The translations under genes and the position numbers were made by a program. A DNA stretch of 64,000 nucleotides from CAZELM01 sp964512995 (GTDB taxonomy: Bacteria; CSSED10-310): NCBI GenBank assembly GCA_964512995.1, contig CAZELM010000023.1, forward strand, positions 11,295 to 75,294, given 5' to 3'. The notes beneath the pieces were generated by a model. It saw only the letters and a list, made by a program, of their open reading frames with translations, did not search any database and was not told the origin of the DNA. The stretch's first letter is position 1, and each line of letters opens with the position of its first letter. Positions 17,336-26,148 of the stretch are shown here, in pieces.

Positions 17336-19054
17336 TTAGTTGAAACCGATATCATGTACATGTAATTGAATGAATTCACGACTATTCCAGTAATTGATTT
17401 CTGGTGTAGCTACGACAGATAGATTTCTGGCTTGCCGGATGGAATCAAAGTGCCTTCCAAATCCAAAAGCGATTGCGTCAATGGTTTTTCGTCCATCGGT
17501 TAACACCAATTTTATATGGTTCCCATCGGTTCCGACGAGGCGTGGCGGATAGCGTGTTTTCAGATTATTTATCAGAAAACGGGGTTTTGGGTTTCCGAGA
17601 CCGAATGGAGAGATTCGATTCAGTGCTTTGATCGTACTGAAATCGAGGTCATTGAGTGTGATCACCGAATCAATAACACTTCGGGGTATCAAATCCTGTG
17701 GAGTCAGTTTTTCTTTTGCGATTCGGATGCAACCTTCTTTGAAAGCTTGAATATTGTGGGCTGCCACTCGGAATCCTGCAGCAATCTGATGACCGCCAAA
17801 TTCAATGAGTTCGTTGTGCAACTCTCCCAGACAATCAAATAAGCTGAAACATGGTATACTCCGTCCGGACCCTTTTCCGATGCCGTCTTTGATGGAAATA
17901 ACGCAGGAGGGCCGATAATATCGATCGGTGATCTTTGATGCAACGATTCCGATCACTCCTTCATGCCAATCTTCTCCGGAAACAATAATAAAAGGATCCG
18001 AATTCAGATCCATGTTGGCGATTTCGCTTTCGACACGCTGGAGAATTTCTTCTTCGATGGACTGTCTTTTCTGGTTGATTGAATTCAGAGATTGTGCCAG
18101 ATTCTTGGCTTTTTCAGGAGATTCTGTTAATAACAGCTCCAATGCTTGATTGGGGGATCCAAGTCGTCCCACTGCATTCAAACGGGGACCCAATTGGAAT
18201 CCGATGGCGAATGGATCCAGTTTCCGGCCATGCGCGACTCCAGCGACCTTCATCAGAGCTCTCAGGCCGGCGTGCGATGTGTGTGCCAGCGTTTCCAATC
18301 CAAAATGCACCAGGATGCGATTTTCACCGATCAATGTAGAGACATCAGCTACCGTACCTAAAGCGACCAATTCCAGAATCGTGGGTAACGGGAAATCGAG
18401 GAGACGTTGTGAGATGAGAGCCTGGACCAGTTTGAAAGCGACACCGATTCCAGCCAGGTTTTTATCGGGATATTGAGAGTTCTCCCGCTTTGGGTTCAAA
18501 ATGGCATGGGCTTGAGGCAGCGGTCCATTGGGTTCGTGATGGTCAGTGATAATGACATCAATATTATTTTTGTTTGCATACTCCACAGGTTCATACGCAG
18601 TGATGCCGCAATCCACCGTAATCAAGAGAGAGGCATTGACTTCAATGGCGCGATCAACCGCGATAGTGTGAAATCCATACCCATCTTCGAGCCGGTTCGG
18701 AAGATAGGTGAAAATTTCCAAACCCAGCGATGGGAAACATTGTTTGAGCAGAGCTACGGAAGTGATACCATCGACATCATAATCTCCACAAACAAGAATT
18801 TTCTCTTGATTCCGCAAAGCCAGACGAATCCTGGCTATCGCTCGGTTCATATCATCCATGAGATACGGGTCATGCAATCGGGACAAATTCGGATTCAAGA
18901 AATTCTGAGCATCATCCATCGTTCGTATGTTTCGTTGATAAAGAACATCCGCTACAAAACGAGGGATATCAAATTTTTTTTGATATTCTTCAACAATGTG
19001 CTCTTCAGGAGGCGTATACTGCCAGATGGTGCGTGGAAGTTTCTTGTTGTGCAA
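17336..19054 (-). CDS. recJ: Single-stranded-DNA-specific exonuclease RecJ
   Basis: 572 residues. DHH-family motifs are complete: CGDYDVDGITS, TVDCGIT, ITDHHEPN and, in the DHHA1 domain, GGHQIAAGF. The OB-fold region follows at the C-terminus. RecJ degrades 5'-ended single strands in recombination and mismatch/base-excision repair. The start is a TTG at 19054 with TGAGGT 7 bases upstream; no better start fits. It is followed by the GT87-like gene after 44 bases in the same direction, probably without functional link. Confidence 0.95.
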   Translation of the reverse strand: MHNKKLPRTIWQYTPPEEHIVEEYQKKFDIPRFVADVLYQRNIRTMDDAQNFLNPNLSRLHDPYLMDDMNRAIARIRLALRNQEKILVCGDYDVDGITSVALLKQCFPSLGLEIFTYLPNRLEDGYGFHTIAVDRAIEVNASLLITVDCGITAYEPVEYANKNNIDVIITDHHEPNGPLPQAHAILNPKRENSQYPDKNLAGIGVAFKLVQALISQRLLDFPLPTILELVALGTVADVSTLIGENRILVHFGLETLAHTSHAGLRALMKVAGVAHGRKLDPFAIGFQLGPRLNAVGRLGSPNQALELLLTESPEKAKNLAQSLNSINQKRQSIEEEILQRVESEIANMDLNSDPFIIVSGEDWHEGVIGIVASKITDRYYRPSCVISIKDGIGKGSGRSIPCFSLFDCLGELHNELIEFGGHQIAAGFRVAAHNIQAFKEGCIRIAKEKLTPQDLIPRSVIDSVITLNDLDFSTIKALNRISPFGLGNPKPRFLINNLKTRYPPRLVGTDGNHIKLVLTDGRKTIDAIAFGFGRHFDSIRQARNLSVVATPEINYWNSREFIQLHVHDIGFN

Positions 19055-19114
19055 GTTTAAACCTCAGGATATCTATCGCATATACTGAAAGATGACAATT
19101 TTGATACCACTATT

Positions 19115-20323
19115 TCAGTTTAGGCTGTTAATTGTTATAAAATCAGAAAAATATTGTCTCAATTTTTCTATAACCTGCGGCCACATATAATTCAATCGAA
19201 CATATTTTTCTCCATTGACACCGAGTTTTTGACAAAAGTCCGCACGTGATTCCAAGAGACGCAGAGCCATCACGAACTCTTCTTCGTTTGTATAATATAA
19301 ACCAGCGTTGGATTTTTCGCAATGATCCACAAGAACAGGGCACCGACCATTGGCGAGAACGGGTTTCCCGGCCAATAATCCCTGTAACAGAAGGATCGAC
19401 AAGCTCTCAAATGGTGATGGTACCACAACCAGTGCTGAATGATCCAATGCAGGTTTTATATCTTCGTCCGGGATATAACCGAGAAATCGTATCTGCTCAT
19501 GATCTATCTGATCAAGTCTATTCTTTCCGGCAAAAATAAGTGAGAGCTTTGAGCCGGTCTTTGTAAGATAGTTGGTAAAAAAATCAATCAGCTCCGTACA
19601 ACCCTTCCCGGCTTCCACCCTCCCGATATACAGGATATAGGGTTGAGAGATACCATATTTCTCAAGAAACGTCCCGGAATTCATCGATGGTTCCGGTATC
19701 TCGACCCCCGTTCCCAAAAGAACCTGCAATCGGTTACAGACTGGATATGTTTTCTGAACAAACGATTGTTCCTCTTTAGTCAGATACAATAACCCCTTCA
19801 CTCGGCGATACAACTCATGATAAATCGAAAAATGGGCGACTGGTTCATTATGCGCTGTTGGAATGAGGATTGATTTTTCAGGATTGATTTTGGAACCTTC
19901 CACGGTGGGGTAGTATAAATACGTGAAAAAAAGCAAAGCATCGTACTGAGTATGATATTTTTTCAGATACTGGATCAGATCATGGGAGATTGGGCCTTGC
20001 ATCAGGAGCCATTTCTGTTCGTCTTCGGATGTCACAGGCCGAGCGAGCAAAGATTCTGTCATGGCATTGAAACATTCCATTTTTCGGGGATAATCGACCG
20101 GGAACCGCATCACCGGAACACCATTTATCCGGCAAGCTCCAGACGGGTAACTATTCTCCCATGTGACATAATCCTGAGCGCATGTCGTGGCTACGGTGAC
20201 ATCGAAGTCTGATTGGCAATGCTCCGCCAACCATCGGCAATACAATTCCGCACCTCCATCAACGTCCATTCCATATCGTTGGATAATGAAAAGCAATTTT
20301 GTTTTCTGAATAGCATCAGTCAT
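19115..20323 (-). CDS. Glycosyltransferase family 4
   Basis: 402 residues, GT-B fold. The N-terminal half opens LLFIIQRYGMDVDGGAELYC, and the C-terminal half has YIGRVEAGKGCTELIDFF and PSPFESLSILLLQGLLAGKP. The last corresponds to the nucleotide-sugar-binding E-x7-E motif, but the second Glu is Gln, so donor binding may be altered. It is cytoplasmic and likely builds a surface glycan. It overlaps the radical SAM gene upstream by 8 bases, so the three minus-strand genes from 24.1 kb to 19.1 kb form one operon. Confidence 0.85.
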   Translation of the reverse strand: MTDAIQKTKLLFIIQRYGMDVDGGAELYCRWLAEHCQSDFDVTVATTCAQDYVTWENSYPSGACRINGVPVMRFPVDYPRKMECFNAMTESLLARPVTSEDEQKWLLMQGPISHDLIQYLKKYHTQYDALLFFTYLYYPTVEGSKINPEKSILIPTAHNEPVAHFSIYHELYRRVKGLLYLTKEEQSFVQKTYPVCNRLQVLLGTGVEIPEPSMNSGTFLEKYGISQPYILYIGRVEAGKGCTELIDFFTNYLTKTGSKLSLIFAGKNRLDQIDHEQIRFLGYIPDEDIKPALDHSALVVVPSPFESLSILLLQGLLAGKPVLANGRCPVLVDHCEKSNAGLYYTNEEEFVMALRLLESRADFCQKLGVNGEKYVRLNYMWPQVIEKLRQYFSDFITINSLN

Positions 20324-22205
20324 GAATTTGAAATTGCCCTAGGAGTATTCCATTCCGGTAGATGGGGAATGGGGATTGTTTTACTGCCAACCGTTTCCCG
20401 TCAGGATGGTAGAGACCGAGAAGCATTTGAAAGCTTCCCGAGGCAATATTCGACGGGATTGCCACAGAAACATCGAGCGGAGCAAGCTCCTGTGAATTGA
20501 TGCTGACATTGAACCTGATGTCAGACTGGAATTTCTGCCCTTCCGGCCGGACAGCTCGCAACAGATCCTGAATGACGAGGTTGGGTTGTTGAAACAACCG
20601 GTCTCTGGCTGTGAAAACATGAAGGAAAAGCTTCAGGTTATCCGGCGTGTGTTCAGTGCAACTCCAATATAGTGTCACGGGAACGTGAGATAATTTTCTG
20701 GATATTTTTGGCGGAAAATCACAGGCGATTAATTCGATACCCCTGTCGAATGTTGAATGACAGTGAGTACCGGATAGTGACGCTCCAAAAAATTTGATCG
20801 ATAGTTTTCGAGGATCCTGCATGCCGGTCTGGAGATCCACCGGTTTCCATGGTGTGCCGGAGAGAGTGATGGTATGGACCATGGGGCCGGAGTCTGGTAA
20901 TGGCAAAAATACTCGACGATGATTACCATTTTTAAATGAAATCAAGTAGTTACAGGAGTTATCGATGGTCACATGAATCGTCTGAGTGGTCCCGGAATTG
21001 AGAGCAGATTCCAGTTCCATTTCTATCACCGCTTCATTATTCCCTTTCAAAAAAAAAGTCGCTGATTCGCGAGCCCATCGAAAGGGTCCGGAGGCATCGT
21101 GTTCGATCTCAAACCATCCCAACCCCAATTGCCGATCGTGCTGGCCGATTTTTAAAATGGGCAGTACTTGGAAGGGTGTATACCAACCACGTCCCGGGCA
21201 TGTCACGCATTCAGGAGGTGGTGTAGGTGTTTTCATCCTGGATCGAAGATCCCGGTATCGTGGTCCATGCCAGATTTCCAGGAATGATTGCTCATGAAGA
21301 TTTCCCATTGGAGGCATGGCGCAACAGGGTCGAACGCTGCCATCCGTCGCAAAATAAGGAACATCCCATGGAAAATAGCAGTCTTTAAATCTTACTGTCC
21401 TGTCAGGTTTCGAAAGATTCGGATGTGTTGATAGGGGAGCTTCATGAAATTGATCGTCTGGCCATAGTTCCACGCTTACGCCCAGTTCAGCACCCACCCT
21501 GCGAGCTTCAATCAAACAATCCCGACCCAATGCCTTATCCCTCAGAAAAACAGATTCCTTTTCAACAGGTCTGAACTCCCCCATCGCCTGCAGCGTAACG
21601 GATTTTACGAGATTTTGATGCGCAATCCGGATCAGATCCGGCAATTCCCTGATATTCCTTTTCATCCCGACCATTGAAAAGTGCAGATAGGGTGTCTCGG
21701 TATGATATGCTTTCTTTAATTCATTCAGTACCCGGATATTTTCCAGGAGCTTTGCAAAGTCAGCTCCACGTATACTCTGATAAGTCTCAGGTGTTGCCGC
21801 ATCCAGTGAGATATTCAGGTCATGCAATCCACCTGTAATCAGCATCTCAGCGGCTTCACGAGTCATCAGGATGCCATTTGTGGAGGCATTTACCAGGACA
21901 TGCTGGCGTTTAGCTGCTTCAAGTATTTTTTTCACGGCATCGAGATCCAGTAGAATCTCTCCATCTCCAACCAGATCGATCCGGGAAATGTGCGGAACGA
22001 CTTCGGTTATAATTTTATCCAGTATTTCGGGTTTGATTTTCTGATTGGCTGGCGTCCGGGAGATTCCTGATGTCTTTGGACACATGATGCAATGCAGATT
22101 GCAATAGGTGATCAACTCGATGTTAATCGCAACAGGAAACAGAATCGAATCATCTGTGAAATGATTTAAATATTCTGGACAGCTTTCGAGGAAGGAGGAA
22201 TTCAA
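20316..22205 (-). CDS. Radical SAM/SPASM protein with C-terminal beta-sandwich region (copy 2)
   Basis: 629 residues. The radical SAM cluster motif is CNLHCIMC (CxxxCxxC, about 34-41), followed by DLVGDGEILLD, the GGE-like strand. A SPASM region near 275-340 binds extra Fe-S clusters: FATDGSVRPCC, then GNLHEQSFLEIWHGPRYRDL and ECVTCPG. The last ~250 residues are beta-rich and end in LYWSCTEHTP...LLGLYHPDGKRLAV, resembling the sandwich domain seen behind some GT39 enzymes. It starts with a TTG that overlaps the stop of the upstream paralogue (TTGA). Substrate is unknown; SPASM enzymes modify peptides, enzymes or small metabolites. It is a diverged tandem duplicate of the next gene. Confidence 0.85.
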   Translation of the reverse strand: MNSSFLESCPEYLNHFTDDSILFPVAINIELITYCNLHCIMCPKTSGISRTPANQKIKPEILDKIITEVVPHISRIDLVGDGEILLDLDAVKKILEAAKRQHVLVNASTNGILMTREAAEMLITGGLHDLNISLDAATPETYQSIRGADFAKLLENIRVLNELKKAYHTETPYLHFSMVGMKRNIRELPDLIRIAHQNLVKSVTLQAMGEFRPVEKESVFLRDKALGRDCLIEARRVGAELGVSVELWPDDQFHEAPLSTHPNLSKPDRTVRFKDCYFPWDVPYFATDGSVRPCCAMPPMGNLHEQSFLEIWHGPRYRDLRSRMKTPTPPPECVTCPGRGWYTPFQVLPILKIGQHDRQLGLGWFEIEHDASGPFRWARESATFFLKGNNEAVIEMELESALNSGTTQTIHVTIDNSCNYLISFKNGNHRRVFLPLPDSGPMVHTITLSGTPWKPVDLQTGMQDPRKLSIKFFGASLSGTHCHSTFDRGIELIACDFPPKISRKLSHVPVTLYWSCTEHTPDNLKLFLHVFTARDRLFQQPNLVIQDLLRAVRPEGQKFQSDIRFNVSINSQELAPLDVSVAIPSNIASGSFQMLLGLYHPDGKRLAVKQSPFPIYRNGILLGQFQIHD

Positions 22206-24148
22206 GGCATTCGTTCACTTATCTGAACTGCTCCGAGTAAAGCAGTATGCTTGCCTGCCGGGCGGTCGCTTCGAGAGATGGGAATACGATTTTTGGTGGA
22301 GTTATCCGGATATAATCCAATATCAATGCGATACTCGCCCGGATTGAGATTTTCAGGTATGTGAAGATGGCTTTCATAGGCGACAAAGATTCCTGTTTTC
22401 CATTGTGCACTTGGAATTCCGTTGGAATGGAGCAATTCGTCTGCCTGGAAAAAGTCCTTACGTCCAATACCGAGTTTTCGTTTGAGTGGAGTAGATACCG
22501 GGGATGAATGATTCAGTCGGGTAAAATGGAGAAACATTTTTAGATTGGTAGTGGTCTTATCCAGGGATCTCCAATAGGTAATAAATCGGACGGTATCACC
22601 GATCCGCCAATTCTCTGGAGTGACTTCAAAGCCCAATAAAACTAATTGTTTTCCGAAAACGACTTTTTGGGGCCAGCTTTCCAGCCATATCCGATTGAAT
22701 TTGATTCCGAGATCCCGGGAATCCATTGTATTTTTGACCGCATCGCACGGCCGTATCGAATGAGAGACATTGATTTCTGCTTTTAACACTTGATCTGAAG
22801 ATATCGGATTGAGTGGATATTCCAAAGTCGTCCAGTTGTCTGATGGGAGCTGAAATGGGAAGACCTGATCTGAATCAATGATAATGGTTCCATGATCTGG
22901 TGCGCCGGGAAGTTCTGATTTTCGCAGTTGGAGAAGCAGAAATTGATCCGATTTTTTTCTGGAAAGAAACAAAACAGCCCGATCGCGACTCCATCGATAA
23001 TCTCGTTCCTCATGTTCCAGATCGAACCATCCAGGGAAAAAATTCATCGGATGATCGTTTGCAGTCAATCGGGAACTGGAGTAGATGATTTTTCGCCAAC
23101 CCATCCCAGGGCACTTCCGGCAGGCCTCTGGAGGATCTCCGGAAATGAGACGTTTCCGTAACTCTCGAAAGGCTTTGCTATACCAGATTTTATGAAAGGG
23201 TTCATTCTTGATGTTTCCCATCACGGGCAGTTTCGCACAGCATGGTCGGACATCGCCATTGGTCGTGATAAAAGGCGTCTCCCAGAGGAATGAACAGTTT
23301 TTCCGCCATAGAGCAGGATCTCCGGGTGGGGGAGCCTGGCCGGCTAAAAAGGGTCCGAGGTCATGGGGATCGGAGAGCACATCCATCAGTTGTTCAGGCC
23401 ATAGATTCAGGCGTAGGTTTCGCGCCTTGGATTCGATCAGGCTTTTATATAGTAGCTCCTCGGCTTTATCTCTCTGATGCAAAAAGACGGATAATCCCTT
23501 CATGGCTTCCACTTCCTCTCCCATAGCCTGAACGGTTATCGAATCTGCGCCGATCTCCTGAGCCAGATTTACAAGTTCTGGCAGTTCGTCAATATTGTCC
23601 CGCATGGCAACCATGGAGAGGTGAATATGCGGGGTTTGTTTGTGAGATGTTTGCTTGATATAGGTCAGTGATTGAATATTCTGAATGACATGTGCAAACG
23701 ACGCGCCACGAATTTTTTTATACGTTTCTGGTCTGGCGGCATCCAGCGAAAAATTGATATCTGCCAGATTCAGTCTGACCAGTTCCTGCGCAATCACTTC
23801 GTCCATCAATTCTCCATTGGAGCAGAGCGTGACGGGCACCTTGAAATATTCCGCTCCTTCAAGCAAATTGAACAGCAGATCAGCGGCAATCAGAGGTTCA
23901 CCGTCTCCAACAACATCAACGCGTTGTACATATGGAACAATACTCGAAATGATGTAATCCAGAATATCGTTTTCCATTTTCTGATTGGGTTCACTTCGGT
24001 GTGTTCCCAATGTTCTCGGACACATGACACATTTCATGTTGCAATAGGATGTCAATTCGATCTGGAGGGATTTGGGAAATGGAATCCGATCACTGGCCAT
24101 ATAATCCAAGTAAATATCTGATTTTTCCAGAATGTTTTTTTCCGGCAC
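22202..24148 (-). CDS. Radical SAM/SPASM protein with C-terminal beta-sandwich region (copy 1)
   Basis: 648 residues, paralogous to the gene that follows. Motifs: CNMKCVMC (about 32-39), DVVGDGEPLI, a SPASM part with TTNGDVRPCC, GNIKNEPFHKIW and CRKCPGMGW. After about residue 370 two beta-rich segments follow: one with FDLEHEERDYRWSRDRAVLFL, the other with GDTVRFITYWRSLDKTTTNL and ending GEYRIDIGLYP. The start is a GTG at 24148 with GGAG 10 bases upstream. It is the first gene of a three-gene operon with its paralogue and a GT4, and lies divergent from a carbamoyltransferase cassette. Function is not known; modification of a glycan precursor or a surface peptide are both possible. Confidence 0.86.
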   Translation of the reverse strand: MPEKNILEKSDIYLDYMASDRIPFPKSLQIELTSYCNMKCVMCPRTLGTHRSEPNQKMENDILDYIISSIVPYVQRVDVVGDGEPLIAADLLFNLLEGAEYFKVPVTLCSNGELMDEVIAQELVRLNLADINFSLDAARPETYKKIRGASFAHVIQNIQSLTYIKQTSHKQTPHIHLSMVAMRDNIDELPELVNLAQEIGADSITVQAMGEEVEAMKGLSVFLHQRDKAEELLYKSLIESKARNLRLNLWPEQLMDVLSDPHDLGPFLAGQAPPPGDPALWRKNCSFLWETPFITTNGDVRPCCAKLPVMGNIKNEPFHKIWYSKAFRELRKRLISGDPPEACRKCPGMGWRKIIYSSSRLTANDHPMNFFPGWFDLEHEERDYRWSRDRAVLFLSRKKSDQFLLLQLRKSELPGAPDHGTIIIDSDQVFPFQLPSDNWTTLEYPLNPISSDQVLKAEINVSHSIRPCDAVKNTMDSRDLGIKFNRIWLESWPQKVVFGKQLVLLGFEVTPENWRIGDTVRFITYWRSLDKTTTNLKMFLHFTRLNHSSPVSTPLKRKLGIGRKDFFQADELLHSNGIPSAQWKTGIFVAYESHLHIPENLNPGEYRIDIGLYPDNSTKNRIPISRSDRPAGKHTALLGAVQISERMP

Positions 24149-24243
24149 TGATCTGCTCCTCTATTTTTTGAAAACCCCAAAATACATATGACGTACTATC
24201 ATCATGCAGGTATTGCATACAATAGCTCTGAGAATCATATTCA

Positions 24244-24255
24244 GGAGCAAGCTCC
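24244..24255. promoter_or_regulatory. Palindrome in the divergent promoter region
   Basis: GGAGC-AA-GCTCC is a perfect dyad placed between the divergent radical SAM operon and the GT39/carbamoyltransferase operon, a few bases upstream of an AT-rich TATTATAAA. It could be an operator controlling both sides, but it is short and may be chance. Confidence 0.25.
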
Positions 24256-24276
24256 AAATCAATATTGATATTATAA

Positions 24277-26148
24277 ATGGATATAACATACTATGATTTA
24301 TGTGTTTTTATAAAAGCGTGGACGGGAATGAGTCTACGAACTGGAGACCCATATCAGTCAATCGTAGAAACAGGTGATCGTCAGGTGAATAGAGGATCAA
24401 AAATAATAATATGTTCGAGTGTCGGATTATTGATTATATATGGATATATTTTTTTTTCATCACCTCCGATTGAAACGTATCAGGATTATTTTCACCGATC
24501 GGCTGTGTATGCAATTCGGGCTCAATGGCAGGCCTTGTTATGGGTGCCGGCCATGCTGGGTATCACCTGGGGATTAGTGCATATTCCTCAGATTCGACGG
24601 ACCATCCGAGCAATTGGCCGTATCTGGAACAACGTTCCAGACGCTCCGATCACCATTGCCTTCCCGATCGTATTTTTTCTGGAGAGTGCAGCGACCTCTT
24701 ATTGGATGCTGGGTGCGACACCTCGCATACTCGATGCATTCAATTATTGGTTTCAAGCCAGAAATTTCACCCTTGGGCAATGGTTCGCCATAGTGCCGCC
24801 GGTACCGGAGTGTTTCCGATTTCCGTTTATCATAATGGAAAATGGGAGATGGTATGGTTCTGTGTACCCCGGGTATTCCCTCCTGCTGACCATCGGTATG
24901 CTTGGGGAGGTTCCATGGCTGGTGAACCCGATCCTGGGGGGGATTTCATTGTATCTCATGATTCAGACCGGGAGAGAACTATTTGGAAACTCAGTTGGAA
25001 AAGGAGTATCCGTACTGGGCATTATGTCTCCATTTTTCCGGATGATGTCGTCGATTTTCATGGCACATACCACTGGCATCTGCTGTGTCATTCTCTTTAT
25101 CCGGAATATCATCCTCTGGATTCGAGAAAAAAACAAAATAAGGCTGAGAATCCCATTGCTGGCTGGCGTTGCGCTGGGATTCATTTATATTACTCGTCCC
25201 CAGGCTGGCGCGGTCGTTTGTGGCCCTTTTTTACTGTATGCTCTGTTTCAACTTCGAAAATCGTCATGGAAGCCCGTTGCAGTATTTTTCGCTCCTCTTA
25301 TTGCTGCATATCTCTTTCTGGGATATTACAATACACAACTCACGGGAGATGCATCCATCAATCCACGATACTATGTGGACCCCGGCCGGCGATTGGGTTT
25401 TGGAGAGGAGATCGGAGAACCACTCGCAGGTGGGGTTCGGAGTGGACATTCTTGGGTGAAAGGATTATCCAACATCAATACACTCCTGACGCTCTGGAAC
25501 AGTGACATGTATGGATGGGGTGGATGGAGTATTTTCGGCGTGACGTTTTTTTTGTGTGCCGCCGCTGTGGGATTGGGTAGAACAGAACCGATCATCTGCT
25601 TACTTGGAACGACTATTTTTCTGAACATCGGGCTTTATTTTTTTTATTACACACCCAGCCCCAACTTTGGTCCTCGATACCTCGCAGAAATCATTCCATC
25701 GAGTTTCTTCCTGACAGTCATCGGTGCCCAAAAACTCAGGAGATGTCTCCTGCAATGGATAAAAAATTCGGAATTGGTTGCGGCTTTCACCGGAATGGCA
25801 CCATTGGTCCTGATCATTGGCTCCTGGATGGTGTTTTTGCCCATGCATACGACACATTATGGCATTTTACCGGAAACTCTTTCCAGATCGGATATCCCCT
25901 CCATCCCGGGCTCCCACCCATCAATCCTCGTTATTCCTCCGGAAATCTATAAATTGAATGTATTCACTTGGAACTCCCCCGATTTAGATGGTAATCTATT
26001 TATCCGTGATCCGGGTAAGGAACAACTGGAAAAACTCCAGTCCTGTTTCCCTGACAGACAATTTTATCGTTTGGAGGAAGAAGAAACCGGAGAAGAGCGA
26101 GTTAGACGACTCATTCCAATCCATCGAACAATAGGAAACAATCCATGA
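24277..26148 (+). CDS. Multi-pass membrane glycosyltransferase, GT39/PMT-like
   Basis: Up to 623 residues with about 12 membrane helices. The first periplasmic loop has LDAFNYWFQARNFTLGQWF followed by RWYGSVYPGYSLLLTIGML, in the layout of dolichyl/polyprenyl-phosphate-mannose protein mannosyltransferase-like proteins. It probably moves a lipid-linked sugar to an acceptor at the outer face of the inner membrane. The start is uncertain: the ATG at 24277 lacks a ribosome site and overlaps a possible -10 box; an ATG at 24328 or a GTG at 24385 (AGGTGA 8 bases upstream) would also keep all membrane segments. It overlaps the carbamoyltransferase gene by ATGA, so the two act together. Confidence 0.75.
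   Translation: MDITYYDLCVFIKAWTGMSLRTGDPYQSIVETGDRQVNRGSKIIICSSVGLLIIYGYIFFSSPPIETYQDYFHRSAVYAIRAQWQALLWVPAMLGITWGLVHIPQIRRTIRAIGRIWNNVPDAPITIAFPIVFFLESAATSYWMLGATPRILDAFNYWFQARNFTLGQWFAIVPPVPECFRFPFIIMENGRWYGSVYPGYSLLLTIGMLGEVPWLVNPILGGISLYLMIQTGRELFGNSVGKGVSVLGIMSPFFRMMSSIFMAHTTGICCVILFIRNIILWIREKNKIRLRIPLLAGVALGFIYITRPQAGAVVCGPFLLYALFQLRKSSWKPVAVFFAPLIAAYLFLGYYNTQLTGDASINPRYYVDPGRRLGFGEEIGEPLAGGVRSGHSWVKGLSNINTLLTLWNSDMYGWGGWSIFGVTFFLCAAAVGLGRTEPIICLLGTTIFLNIGLYFFYYTPSPNFGPRYLAEIIPSSFFLTVIGAQKLRRCLLQWIKNSELVAAFTGMAPLVLIIGSWMVFLPMHTTHYGILPETLSRSDIPSIPGSHPSILVIPPEIYKLNVFTWNSPDLDGNLFIRDPGKEQLEKLQSCFPDRQFYRLEEEETGEERVRRLIPIHRTIGNNP

Noticed and set aside
24525..25505. 326-codon plus-strand frame inside the GT39-like gene
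   Set aside because: Frame-shifted shadow of the membrane protein; Cys/His/Ser-rich product with no conserved pattern.
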